The position numbers and the translations under genes are program-made. From an uncultured Bacteroidales bacterium (GTDB lineage Bacteria; Bacteroidota; Bacteroidia; Bacteroidales; UBA932), in the NCBI GenBank assembly GCA_945948555.1, contig CAMFBM010000005.1:26011-90010 (forward strand): a stretch of 64,000 nt of DNA. The letters are read 5' to 3'. Position 1 is the stretch's first letter; each line of letters starts with the position of its first letter. The notes below the pieces were generated by a model, which saw only the letters and a list, made by a program, of their open reading frames with translations, had not been told where the DNA came from and made no database searches. This document shows positions 34,821-44,500 of the stretch, piece after piece.

Positions 34821-35915
34821 CTACATCAACAGCCAGGTGGAATAGCCGACCACAAGTCCCACGACACAGTTGACAGCCTTGGCCTTGAGGAATGCCTTGC
34901 GGTCTTCGGCCAGAAGCGGCAGGGATGCGTGTCCGTCCTGGGAGATGCAGCTGGCAAGCAGAACCGGCAGGCCGATGATTCCGTTTGCGTAGAGTGTCAC
35001 GAAAATCAGATGCGGTCCCGATTCCGGGATTATTCCCACAAGAACAGCCAGCAGAATCATCAGGGCTGTGTTGTCACTGACCCATTGCCTGATGTCAAAA
35101 TAGTAAAGCCCCGTGTTGACCAGAAGGAGCACTCCGAAAGTCCACGCAAAAATGCTCCCGAGGTGTTTCACGACCACGTGCTGCCAGAGATGCTCCTCGA
35201 CAAAATGGTCTGAACCGCAGAGAATCATCACGAAAATGACGCAGCTCAGAACGGCAAAAAAGATGTTCATCCATTGTTCGTCAAGGATATTGAATGAGAC
35301 ATCGTTGATTTCCTCAACGTGTTCGTGCTCAAGGATTCCGAAACCGAGGGCCGCTGCATAGCCTCCCACCAGCAAAGACAGAAGCGCTCTCTTCAGGCTG
35401 AAATGCCATTTTTTATGGCTGTGATGATGCTTTCCCTGCTCCTCGCCATGATTCTCGCAGGAGTCATTGCTGCCGTTGTCATCCGGGTGAATCCGGTACC
35501 CATCCTGACAGGTCCTGACTCCATGCTTCTTCCCAATACCAAGAAAATCAACAAGATATCCGACGATGACAGAAAGAACGAGCAATATTCCGAAAATCAG
35601 CACAACTTTCTCGGGAGTCATTGCCATCATCACGAAGGCCTCGTCACCGGATGAGGCAATCATCATTGCCACAAGGGCTCCGAAACTCAGAAGTCCGTGG
35701 GTGTAGAGCGAAACTGTCGCGAATCCGCCGACACATCCGGGAATCATTCCGAGAAGTGCTCCGGTGGCAACCTGCCCGAATCGCTTGCCCCTGAGGCTGT
35801 TGAGAAGCCTTCCCCTAGATTCGATATTGAGTGACTCGATGATCATCATCATAATGACAACCATCCCCGTGACAAACACGGAGTTGAAAAGTGTGTCTTC
35901 TAAAATATGCCACAT
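34821..35915 (-). CDS. Putative manganese/arsenic efflux membrane protein (PF11449 type)
   Basis: A 364-residue polytopic membrane protein with about ten predicted helices in two homologous halves. Each half carries a GxxPxCxG/GxxPExGPH-type motif: LGMIPGCVGGFATVSLYTHG in the first and GIIPESGPHLIFVTLYANG in the second. The central cytoplasmic loop is rich in His and Cys (NHGEEQGKHHHSHKKWH). It matches the family annotated as putative Mn or arsenic permease. Metal export is inferred from the family and the His-rich loop. It starts 16 bp after the DUF1573 stop on the same strand. Confidence 0.85.
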   Translation of the reverse strand: MWHILEDTLFNSVFVTGMVVIMMMIIESLNIESRGRLLNSLRGKRFGQVATGALLGMIPGCVGGFATVSLYTHGLLSFGALVAMMIASSGDEAFVMMAMTPEKVVLIFGILLVLSVIVGYLVDFLGIGKKHGVRTCQDGYRIHPDDNGSNDSCENHGEEQGKHHHSHKKWHFSLKRALLSLLVGGYAAALGFGILEHEHVEEINDVSFNILDEQWMNIFFAVLSCVIFVMILCGSDHFVEEHLWQHVVVKHLGSIFAWTFGVLLLVNTGLYYFDIRQWVSDNTALMILLAVLVGIIPESGPHLIFVTLYANGIIGLPVLLASCISQDGHASLPLLAEDRKAFLKAKAVNCVVGLVVGYSTWLLM

Positions 35916-35931
35916 AAGTCAAGTTCTTCAA

Positions 35932-37014
35932 TTATTCAATCCACCCGGCGATGAACAGGTTGACTATCGGCCTGATGGGGGAATTTGTCGTCAGTGTTAC
36001 AATTACAAGGACTTCACCTGCAGGCAGTCCCGCTGTGTCAAGCTCGGCATTGAAGCCGCCTTTTCCTCCGGGCGTAACCTTCGGGACAGACTGGACCTTG
36101 CATCCCGGTTTGTCCGCATCTGCCTTGTAAACAATGAAATCGCTTTTGCCGACATTGCTGAATGCCCAGGAAGCGGTCACTTTAGTCCCTTTTTTCACTT
36201 TCCCGAATGAAAAAGTGCTTTCCTTGAACATCGGTCTTGAACCGGCATCCTTCTGTTCCCTTGTGAGATTGTCGAAATTTGCCTTGGTGAATGCATTTAC
36301 GGAAATCTTTCCGCCGTTTGTCCCATTGACGGTGGCCGAGTAGATATTCTTTCCCCAGACACCCTCCCGGCTTGAGACAGTGCAGGTTAGTGTCGCTACT
36401 CCGGAAGCTGGAACCGGGTTGGGGGAGACATTCAGGGTCAATCCCTCTGTCACGGAACTGAAGGAAAGTTTCTGAGGACTTGCGGAGAGGTTCGCCACCT
36501 TGACTACAGTGCTTTTTGACTCGCCCATGTCGAGGTTGCCGCACTTGATCTCTGCTTCGCGGAATCCGAAATTTCCCAAATGTACGGGATATGTCTCACT
36601 GAGGGCTTTCTTTTTTTCGTGGCTGTAGCCCCTGAGTCTCAGCACGACGGGCTTTTTGAGGCTTGAGATGTGGACTGTCAGGGTTTTGTCAAATGGATAT
36701 GGACCTTCGTCATTGGTATATGTAGCACTGATGACTCCGCTCTTGCCTGGTTGGACAGGTTCCTTTGTCCATTGTGCGTCAGTGCAGCCGCAGGAGGTCG
36801 TCACATTGTATATGACCAGGGGCTTGTCGCTGATGTTCCTGACATTGAACGAACATTTCATCGGGCCGTCGCTCAGGAGTACGTCACCGAAATCGAACAC
36901 GGTCCTGTCAAACTCGACACAACCTTCCTTCACTTCCTGGGCGTAGGAAAGGGAAGAGCAGATGCAAAACAATGCAAGGCTTAAAACAATTCCGAACTTT
37001 CTCATCGTTTCCAT
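35932..37014 (-). CDS. DUF1573 (Ig-like) exported protein
   Basis: A 360-residue exported protein; ATG 37005 three codons inside is an alternative start. After a signal peptide (SLALFCICSSLSYAQE) come two DUF1573 Ig-like domains. The first has FDFGDVLLSDGPMKCSFNVRNISDKPLVIYNVTTSCGCT with the typical SCGCT motif; the last has FSFGKVKKGTKVTASWAFSNVGKSDFIVYKADADKPGC. DUF1573 proteins are frequent exported or surface proteins in Bacteroidota without known function. A perfect palindrome lies 9 bp upstream of the ATG, and a TATATTTG -7 box (37055-37048) lies 34 bp upstream. Confidence 0.88.
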   Translation of the reverse strand: METMRKFGIVLSLALFCICSSLSYAQEVKEGCVEFDRTVFDFGDVLLSDGPMKCSFNVRNISDKPLVIYNVTTSCGCTDAQWTKEPVQPGKSGVISATYTNDEGPYPFDKTLTVHISSLKKPVVLRLRGYSHEKKKALSETYPVHLGNFGFREAEIKCGNLDMGESKSTVVKVANLSASPQKLSFSSVTEGLTLNVSPNPVPASGVATLTCTVSSREGVWGKNIYSATVNGTNGGKISVNAFTKANFDNLTREQKDAGSRPMFKESTFSFGKVKKGTKVTASWAFSNVGKSDFIVYKADADKPGCKVQSVPKVTPGGKGGFNAELDTAGLPAGEVLVIVTLTTNSPIRPIVNLFIAGWIE

Positions 37015-37022
37015 TCAAATGA

Positions 37023-37037
37023 GTCCCTGACAGGGAC
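37023..37037. promoter_or_regulatory. Perfect palindrome in the DUF1573 5' leader
   Basis: GTCCCT-GAC-AGGGAC lies between the -7 box (37048-37055) and the ATG (37014). It would form a hairpin at the very 5' end of the mRNA or serve as an operator. Confidence 0.5.
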
Positions 37038-37183
37038 AAACAGGCTGCAAATATAGTTTATTCCTCTTGAATATTATCCAAAAGAAGAGCAAAACCTTCG
37101 GGACGAGTATGAAAATCCAAATCTTTGATATAAATTTGCAACCTGTCTTTTCAAAGACTTTAAACAAACTAAAAATATTTATT

Positions 37184-37351
37184 ATGGCACACAAAATTAC
37201 TGATGCTTGCAAAGCTTGCGGAGCTTGTATCGCTGAATGTCCTGTAGAGGCTATCTCTGAGGGCGCTATTTACACTATTGATGCTGATCTTTGCGTTGAT
37301 TGCGGATCTTGCGCTTCTGTTTGTCCTAACGATGCTATCGTAGCAGAGTAA
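37184..37351 (+). CDS. 2[4Fe-4S] ferredoxin
   Basis: A 55-residue clostridial-type ferredoxin. Two complete cluster motifs are visible: CKACGACIAECP and CVDCGSCASVCP. It carries low-potential electrons in the cytoplasm and is the natural partner of the NifJ enzyme encoded about 4 kb away. Codon use (many GCT, CGT-free, GAT) differs from the neighbours and suggests very high expression. A TAAATTTG -7 box lies at 37132-37139, 45 bp upstream of ATG 37184. It is monocistronic and ends at a large hairpin element. Confidence 0.97.
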   Translation: MAHKITDACKACGACIAECPVEAISEGAIYTIDADLCVDCGSCASVCPNDAIVAE

Positions 37352-37358
37352 TTCAACT

Positions 37359-37482
37359 AAAAGTTGGCAAAAAAAGGCTATTTCTTCGTTGCAGCCTTCG
37401 TCAAAGTCCTCACAACCAACAGGTTGCTGCGGCATTTGACTTCAGACTGCGCCTTGAACTAGCCTTTTTTTATCCAACTTTT
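37359..37482. repeat. Cloverleaf-forming element/terminator after ferredoxin
   Basis: An almost perfect 22-bp outer stem joins AAAAGTTGG...AAAAAAAGGCTA (37359-37380) to TAGCCTTTTTTT..CCAACTTTT (37460-37482). A central hairpin CAACC-AACA-GGTTG (37413-37426) lies at the midpoint, with further inverted segments (GTCAAA/TTTGAC) in the arms. The T-run makes it a likely terminator for the ferredoxin mRNA. The architecture equals that of the other cloverleaf elements in this window. Confidence 0.8.
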
Positions 37483-37499
37483 TCAATGTGGAATTTTTT

Positions 37500-37615
37500 C
37501 GATGAGATTTCCGGTCAAGCCGGGAATGACGAAAAGTCGGGGATGGCACTTGTCATCCCCGACTTTAATATAGTCCCAACAATGTCGTAACGTCATCCCC
37601 GACCTGATCGGGGAT
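37500..37615. repeat. REP-like hairpins between ferredoxin and M16 peptidase
   Basis: AGTCGGGGA...TCCCCGACT (about 37535-37565) and ATCCCC-GACCTGA-TCGGGGAT (about 37593-37613) are hairpins built from the 'gtcatccccgac' repeat; 'caagccgggaatgacg' precedes them. The last hairpin abuts the stop codon of the M16 gene and may end its transcript. Confidence 0.7.
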
Positions 37616-40414
37616 CTATTCAGCAGGACCCATAACGACTTCGATGAAGTTGCCCTCATCGAGCAGCGCCTTCACGGCAGCCTTTATATTCTCTGCATTG
37701 ATTTCGGCAATCGCAGCCTCGTACTCGGTGTCGCGATCGATTCCGGCACTGTAATATCCCTGAAGGACATTCAGCCAGTAGTTATTGCTGATTCTTGACT
37801 CAGGCATCTTTTTCCTGAAATTCTCCACAGTCCTTGTAAGCTGCTCCTCTGTAGGGCCATCGGTTGCAAGACTTTCCATACCTTTGACTGCAAGACTGCG
37901 GAGCTTTGCCACCTGATCCACGTTGGTCGTGAAATATACCTGTGCCACAACTCTCTCCTGAGGAACCTTCTGGACACCGATGTAGGCAGAAGCACCGTAG
38001 GTCCCGCCTTCCTCCTCGCGGAGCGTGTCGGTGTAAATCATGTCAAGAATATAGGAAGCTGCATCCATCATGACCTCGTTCCTGACACTGTAAGGAAGAT
38101 AGGCTGACCAGACTTGAAGGACGGTCTCCATAGGAGTCTGCATTGCAGTGCTGAACTCGTTCACCACCTTGCCCTTCACGAATGTCGGAGTGTTGTCCTT
38201 CCAGGAAGTTGCCTTCTTTCCTTTTGGCAGGGATCCGATATATTTCTCCACGAGAGGCCTGAGTTGCGCAAGGTCAACGTTACCCACGATGAAGACTGTC
38301 GCTCCGGCTGCATCCTTGAACAGCCTGCGGTAATTCTTCTCGATGGTCTGCAGGGAGGCCTTTGCAATCGTCTCCTCATTCAGTTCCACTTTCCTCGGAT
38401 TCTCTCCGTAGAGAGTCTTTGTCAGAGTGTTCTGGAAGATGAAGTCCGGTCTTGTCTTAAGGTTAGGGAGCACGGCCTTAATCTGCGAGATGCCTGTTTG
38501 GTACTCATCCTCGTCGAAACGCGGGTCGGTAAACTCAAGGTAGAGCATCTGGAGAGCCGTCTCAAGGTCTTTTGGAGAACTTGAACCGGTGATTCCGTGT
38601 CTGATCTCTTTGACGTAAGGATAGACATTTACAGACTTGCCGGAGAGCATTTTGCGCAGGGTAGTGGCTGGGAATTTCGAAATACCGCTGTTGTTGGTGA
38701 ACAATCCGATGATGTTATCCTCGAATGAAGGCAGGTCCTCAGTCTCAATGAGGGTAAGACCTCCGTCCATCCTCAGGTCAATCAGAACCTGGTCTTTCTT
38801 GAACTCTGTCGGAAGGACCACCACTTTGACTCCGTTTTTGAGAGTCCACTCGGTTGCACCGTGAAGAGTTGTCTTTTCCTTCTTTACTGCTGAGCCTTTC
38901 AAAGTGGCCGGGTCGAGAAGCGGCTCATTGACAGCCTCTTCCGCATTTGCCTGAATCTCTGATGCATCAACTTCTGCAATTGCAGCAAGGAAGTCAGCCT
39001 CGCTCGGGTGAGTCAATCCCTCTTTCTGAGGAGCCTTGTAGATGATGACCATATTGTCCGGAGTGATAATCTGCGAGGCAACCTGATTGAGAAGATCCTC
39101 ATTGATGTTTGCGCAGAACATCTTTGCAACTTCAAATTCGGTCTCAGGGGTCATATATGAATAGTTACTGAAGAAGTTGTTGATGTAGGACCAGACAAAT
39201 TCGCTGTTCTTCCTGGTCGCTGCTCCTTCGACAGCCTGTTCATATCTCCTGAGAATCACTTCCTTGGCCCTTGCGGTCTCGGCAGCTGTGAATCCGTATT
39301 TCTGCATCTTCCTGATTTCGGTCAGGTAGGCCTTGTAGGCAGAGATTCCTTCGGAGTCCTTGCAGGTAATCTCTCCGAACACTGATTCGCAAGTCTCGCA
39401 AAGTGAACCGATTCCGAAATCCGCGCTGATGAACGGTGCGTCAGGTTTCGACGCGATGTCAGAGAGCCTTTCGCTCATAATGGTCGAGATAATCGATTTG
39501 ACGAGGTCGGAGAAGAAGCCCATATCTGTGCTGTTCATCTCCTTTGGAGTCGCCTCTCCGTTCCAGAGCATCATAATTTCAGTTGAAGAAGCCTCCGGGT
39601 CGGTGATGATGCCGATGCGCGGAGTTTCATTTCCCGGGATGGTCGGCATTACCTTAGCCTGTGGATTTTCCACTGCCGGGATGTCGCTGAAACGCTCCTT
39701 GATCTTTGCCTCAATCTGGTTCACGTCTATGTCTCCAACCACGATTACTGCCTGAAGGTCAGGACGGTACCAGGTGTGGTAGAAGTTTGTCAGGCTCTCC
39801 GGCTTGAAGGTTTCAAGGTTTTCCTGGCTTCCGATGAGGGTGCAGGTTGCATACTTGGAGTCGCCGTAGAGGTAAGGGAGGGATTTCTCGTGCATCCTCC
39901 AGGAGGCATTGTTTCTGGTCCTCTTTTCCTCGATGATCACTCCGCGCTCCTTGTCAATCTCAACGGGATCGCAGGTAACGAAATGCGAGTAGTCGTGCAT
40001 CACCAGAAGGCAGGTGTCAATTATTCCTTCACGTGTGACGGGAATATTGTTCAACATATAGGTAGTATGTTCAACTCCTGTCGAAGCATTGATGTTGCGC
40101 CCGAATTCCGCGCCGATTTTCTGGAGATACTCCAGCAGCATCTTGTCAGGAAGGTTCTTCGTTCCGTTGAAGCACATATGCTCAAGGAAATGCGCCAGTC
40201 CGTCCTGGTCAGGTGTTTCCTGAATTGCTCCGACGTTTGTCGCGAGGTAAAATTCAGCACGCCCCTGCGGCTTGTCATTGTGCCTGATGTAGTATGTCAT
40301 CCCGTTCTCGAGTTTCCCTTTTCTGACCTCAGGGTCGTTCGGCAACTGGTTCTGCGCAAAGAGAGCGCAGGCTGACGTCGTCAGAACTACGATAATGGAA
40401 AAAATTTTTTTCAT
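37616..40414 (-). CDS. M16-family zinc peptidase (two-repeat, periplasmic)
   Basis: A 932-residue insulinase-type peptidase with a signal peptide (MKKIFSIIVVLTTSACALFAQ). The N-terminal active domain has the inverted zinc motif HFLEH (His75, Glu78, His79) and the distal Glu in ERGVIIEEKRTR; the C-terminal half is the inactive homologous domain (YGENPRKVELNEETI, AAGATVFIVGNVDLAQLRPLVEKYIG). Such single-chain M16 proteins in Bacteroidota degrade peptides in the periplasm. It lies 20 bp downstream of the esterase-like gene, probably one transcript. Confidence 0.95.
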   Translation of the reverse strand: MKKIFSIIVVLTTSACALFAQNQLPNDPEVRKGKLENGMTYYIRHNDKPQGRAEFYLATNVGAIQETPDQDGLAHFLEHMCFNGTKNLPDKMLLEYLQKIGAEFGRNINASTGVEHTTYMLNNIPVTREGIIDTCLLVMHDYSHFVTCDPVEIDKERGVIIEEKRTRNNASWRMHEKSLPYLYGDSKYATCTLIGSQENLETFKPESLTNFYHTWYRPDLQAVIVVGDIDVNQIEAKIKERFSDIPAVENPQAKVMPTIPGNETPRIGIITDPEASSTEIMMLWNGEATPKEMNSTDMGFFSDLVKSIISTIMSERLSDIASKPDAPFISADFGIGSLCETCESVFGEITCKDSEGISAYKAYLTEIRKMQKYGFTAAETARAKEVILRRYEQAVEGAATRKNSEFVWSYINNFFSNYSYMTPETEFEVAKMFCANINEDLLNQVASQIITPDNMVIIYKAPQKEGLTHPSEADFLAAIAEVDASEIQANAEEAVNEPLLDPATLKGSAVKKEKTTLHGATEWTLKNGVKVVVLPTEFKKDQVLIDLRMDGGLTLIETEDLPSFEDNIIGLFTNNSGISKFPATTLRKMLSGKSVNVYPYVKEIRHGITGSSSPKDLETALQMLYLEFTDPRFDEDEYQTGISQIKAVLPNLKTRPDFIFQNTLTKTLYGENPRKVELNEETIAKASLQTIEKNYRRLFKDAAGATVFIVGNVDLAQLRPLVEKYIGSLPKGKKATSWKDNTPTFVKGKVVNEFSTAMQTPMETVLQVWSAYLPYSVRNEVMMDAASYILDMIYTDTLREEEGGTYGASAYIGVQKVPQERVVAQVYFTTNVDQVAKLRSLAVKGMESLATDGPTEEQLTRTVENFRKKMPESRISNNYWLNVLQGYYSAGIDRDTEYEAAIAEINAENIKAAVKALLDEGNFIEVVMGPAE

Positions 40415-40434
40415 CTTGAATATTTAATATTTAA

Positions 40435-41451
40435 CTATCGCAGGGAGGAGAGCCACCTTTCAAGGGATGTCTCATATTCACTGCGTGCATACGCAAATTT
40501 GTCTTTACCCTTGCCGACGAATTTTTCGGCTGAAAATCCCCAGCCGTGTCCTCCTCTCGGGAAGATATGCACTTCTGCGCTGACTCCTTTCTCGACCAGT
40601 TTTCTGTAGTACCTGATCGTGTTCTCAATCGGAACTGTCCTGTCATCAGTGCAATGTGCGATGAAAGTCACCGGAGTCTTTTCCGTGATTTGATTCTCAA
40701 GAGTGTAGTACTCCACAAGTTCATTGTGTCTGGCCTGAGCTTTTTCCCACTCGTCAACAAGCTTGTTACGGTCATTCCAGAACTCGTCTTTGCCTATGAG
40801 ATTGAACCTTGTCCCTTTGTGGGTGATTGCCATGTCAAAGGAAATCACCGGATATATTAGGACGGAAAAGTCCGGGCGGGTCACATCGTCGGTGAACAGG
40901 TTCGTCGCGCTTGCGGCAAGATGCCCTCCTGCGGAGAATCCCATCACACCGATCTGGTTGATACCCCATTCCTGTGCGTGTGCACGACAGTAGCGGAAAG
41001 TGTTCTGAACGTCTGTCAGGGGAACCTCCCAGTGTCCGTTCGGAAGTCTGTATTTCACGATTGCCACGGTTATGCCCTTGCTGAGCATCCAGTCTGCGAC
41101 ATACACACCTTCATTGTAGGAAGACACGATACTGTAGCCGCCACCAGGGCAGACTATGATCATCTGTCCATTCGGTTTTTTAGGAAAATACAGGTCAAAG
41201 CGCGCGTTGACGCTGATGTTGCCGATGTTTCCGTTTGCAGGATGAGTCTCCTGTCCGGAAAGTCCATTCTGCTCCGTCATTTCAAATCCGGCGCTCTCAA
41301 TGGTCTTCCCAACGACAGGGTCATTGTTGTCAACCAGTTCTGTTCCATAGAGAAGAACTGTCTTGTTAGGCCTGAGCTTGCTTGCAGGCTGTGCGTTGAT
41401 AGTTGCGGCCATTACCAGTGTCAATGCTATGGTAGTTAGTAATTTTTTCAT
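40435..41451 (-). CDS. Alpha/beta hydrolase, acetylxylan-esterase-like
   Basis: A 338-residue secreted alpha/beta hydrolase of the esterase/lipase group (BD-FAE or Axe1-like). After the signal peptide (TTIALTLVMAATINAQP) come the oxyanion-hole motif CPGGGYSIVSS, the nucleophile elbow GFSAGGH, and the late Asp and His in HCTDDRTVP and FPRGGHGWGF. These enzymes remove acetyl groups from hemicellulose side chains or other small esters. No carbohydrate-active partner is next to it, so the substrate is open. Together with the CE15/DUF4886 chimera it points to plant-glycan or ester metabolism. Confidence 0.88.
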   Translation of the reverse strand: MKKLLTTIALTLVMAATINAQPASKLRPNKTVLLYGTELVDNNDPVVGKTIESAGFEMTEQNGLSGQETHPANGNIGNISVNARFDLYFPKKPNGQMIIVCPGGGYSIVSSYNEGVYVADWMLSKGITVAIVKYRLPNGHWEVPLTDVQNTFRYCRAHAQEWGINQIGVMGFSAGGHLAASATNLFTDDVTRPDFSVLIYPVISFDMAITHKGTRFNLIGKDEFWNDRNKLVDEWEKAQARHNELVEYYTLENQITEKTPVTFIAHCTDDRTVPIENTIRYYRKLVEKGVSAEVHIFPRGGHGWGFSAEKFVGKGKDKFAYARSEYETSLERWLSSLR

Positions 41452-41487
41452 TGCTTTACTATTTCAAGTATTCTTCAGAAAAATTCT

Positions 41488-41520
41488 AAAGGCGATGTCC
41501 ATTTCCGGGACACCGCCTTT
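41488..41520 (-). terminator. Terminator hairpin after nifJ
   Basis: AAAGGCG-ATGTCC pairs with GGAC-A-CCGCCTTT around TTTCC, 25 bp beyond the nifJ stop (minus strand). It separates nifJ from the esterase gene. Confidence 0.65.
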
Positions 41521-41545
41521 GGATTGTGGAGACCGGATCCCCTGA

Positions 41546-44500
41546 TTATTTGTTGGCCAGTCTCTTGTAAGTTTCAAGGCGAATCTTGGCAAACTCCTCT
41601 GTCTTCTGGAGGAGCTCGTCAGCCTTGTCAGGGAACATCTTGTAGAGGGATGCGAAACGCACCTCACCCTTCAGGAAGTCCTGGAACTTACTCCAGTCAG
41701 GCTCCTTGCTGTCGAGTGTGAACGGATTCTTGTCTGTTCCCTCGAGAGCAGGGTTGAACCTGTAAAGATGCCAGTAACCGCACTCAACTGCAAGTTTCTC
41801 CTCTTTCTGGCTCAAGCCCATACCGGCTTTGAGACCGTGGTTGATACAAGGAGCGTAAGCGATGATGAGTGATGGTCCGTCGTAAGCCTCAGCTTCCTTG
41901 ATGGTGTTGAAGAACTGTGCAGGGCTTGCTCCCATTGCCACCTGTGCAACGTAAACATAACCGTAGCTCATTGCCATCATTCCGAGGTCTTTCTTGCGGA
42001 TCTTCTTTCCTGAAGCAGCGAATTTGGCGATTGCTCCTGCAGGAGTAGCCTTGGATGACTGTCCACCGGTGTTGGAGTAAACCTCGGTGTCAAGCACGAG
42101 GACGTTCACATTCTCACCGGAAGCGAGCACGTGGTCAAGTCCACCGTAGCCGATGTCGTAGCTGGCACCGTCACCACCGATAATCCACTGACTGCGTGCT
42201 GGGATGAAGTGCTGGTACTCAAGGAGTTTCTTGCAGGTGTCGCATCCGCACTGCTCCATCAGAGGAACGAGAGCATCGGCAACCTCGCGTGTGATTGCAG
42301 CATTCTCACGGTTCTCAAGCCACTTGGTGAAGAGGGCTTTCATCTCATCTGTGCAGCAAGAGCAGCTCAGACCCTGTTCCATATATTTGGCAACTGTTGC
42401 GCGTGCCCTGTCTGAACCGAGCTTCATACCGAGACCGAACTCGCAGAAGTCCTCGAACAGTGAGTTGGCCCAGGCCGGACCGTGACCCTGTGCGTTTGTG
42501 CAGTAAGGAGATGCCGGGTAGGATGCACCGTAGATTGAAGAACAGCCTGTTGCGTTCGCAATCATCATCCTGTCTCCGAAGAGCTGAGTGATTGCCTTGA
42601 TGTAAGGAGTCTCGCCGCAACCTGCGCAGGCACCTGAGAACTCGAACAGAGGCTGTGCGAACTGTGAGTTCTTCACGTTCTGGGTCTTAGGCTGGACGTT
42701 GTCCTTGTAACCGATGTGTGAATGCAGGTAGTCGAAGTTTGCCTGCTGTGCATTCTGGCTTTCTGCTGAAACCATAACGAGGGCTTTCTCCTTTGCAGGG
42801 CAGACATCGGCACAGTTGCCGCAACCCGTACAGTCGGCAGGAGAAACCTGCATTACAAATTTGTACTCCTTGAAAGTTGCCTTTCCGTCAACTGTCACAA
42901 GACCTGCAGGAACTGCAGCGGCCTCATCGGCAGTGAGGAGGAACGGACGGATTGCTGCGTGAGGGCAGACAAATGAGCAGGAGTTGCACTGGATACAGTT
43001 CTCAGCCTTCCACTCAGGAACCTTCACGGCCACACCACGTTTCTCGTAGGCGGTTGTTCCGGCAGGGATTGTTCCGTCAGCTGCATCTGCGAAAGCGCTT
43101 ACAGGGAGGGTGTCTCCGCACTGTGCGTTCACGATGTCGGCAATCTGTTTCACGAACTCAGGAGCGAGCCTGTCCTTGTTCGGATTCTCGAACTTGGCAG
43201 TGATGTCCTTCCAGTCGGCAGGAATCTCGACTTTAGTGTACTCTCCACCCCTTTCAACGGCAGCGTAGTTCATCTTGACGACATTCTCGCCTTTCTTGCC
43301 GTAGCTCTTGTCGATGGCTTTCTTCATGTATGCTACTGCGTCCTCGTAAGGAATGATGCCGGTAATCTTGAAGAATGCTGACTGGAGGATGGTGTTGGTC
43401 CTTCCGCCGAGTCCGATTTCAGAAGCAATCTTGGTGGCGTTGATGATGTAGAGAGTGATGTTCTTCTTTCCGATTATGGCCTTTACGTGCTCAGGAATCC
43501 TCTTGAGGGTCTCAGCCTCGTCCCAGATGCTGTTGAGGAGGAGGGTACCGTTCTGCTTGATTCCTTTGAGGACGTCGTATTTGCTCAGGTATGAAGGAAC
43601 GTGGCAGGCAACGAAGTCAGGAGTTGAAACAAGGTATGGCGCCTTGATTGGAGAGTCTCCGAAACGGAGGTGTGAGCAGGTGTAACCGCCGGACTTCTTG
43701 GAGTCATAGTCGAAGTAACCCTGGCAATATTTGGTCGTGTGCTCGCCGATGATCTTGATTGTGTTCTTGTTTGCGCCGACTGTTCCGTCGGAACCGAGGC
43801 CGTAGAACTTGCACTCCGTTGTGCCCGGCTTCACGATTGAAATCTCCTCTTTTGCAGGGAGGGACTTGAATGTCACGTCATCCACGATGCCGATTGTGAA
43901 TCCGTCCTTAGGCTCTGCGAGCTCGAGGTTCTCGTAAACTGAAACGATTTGTGCAGGAGTGGTGTCCTTTGAAGAGAGACCATAGCGTCCGCCGATGATG
44001 AGCGGGCTGTTCTGTTCTCCCTGGAAAACTGCCTTGACATCGAGAAGGAGAGGCTCTCCGATTGATCCCGGCTCCTTTGTCCTGTCGAGGACTGCAATCT
44101 TCCTGACTGTCTTAGGAAGGGCCTTGAGGAAATACTTTGTTGAGAAAGGTCTGTAAAGGCGGACGATGAGAAGTCCGTATTTCTTGCCCTGGGTTGCGAG
44201 GTAATCGATTGTCTCCTTGATGGTCTCGGTTACAGAACCCATCGCGATGATCACATTCTCTGCATCCGGTGCACCGTAGTAATCGAAAGGACGGTAGTTG
44301 CGCCCGGTGGCCTCGCTGATTTCGCCCATATACCTTGCAACGATGTCAGGAACTGCATCATAGTACTGGTTGCAAGCCTCGCGTGCCTGGAAATAGACGT
44401 CGCTGTTCTGGGCTGTTCCCCTTGTGACAGGAACGTCAGGAGAAAGGGCCCTGTTCCTGAATTTTGCGAGGGATTTGGTGCTGATCATCTCCCTGAGCTT

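Noticed and set aside
37359..37482. tmRNA or other known structured RNA after ferredoxin
   Set aside because: It has no tRNA-like ends, tag ORF or other motif of tmRNA, 6S or RNase P RNA; it is better explained as a cloverleaf repeat/terminator.
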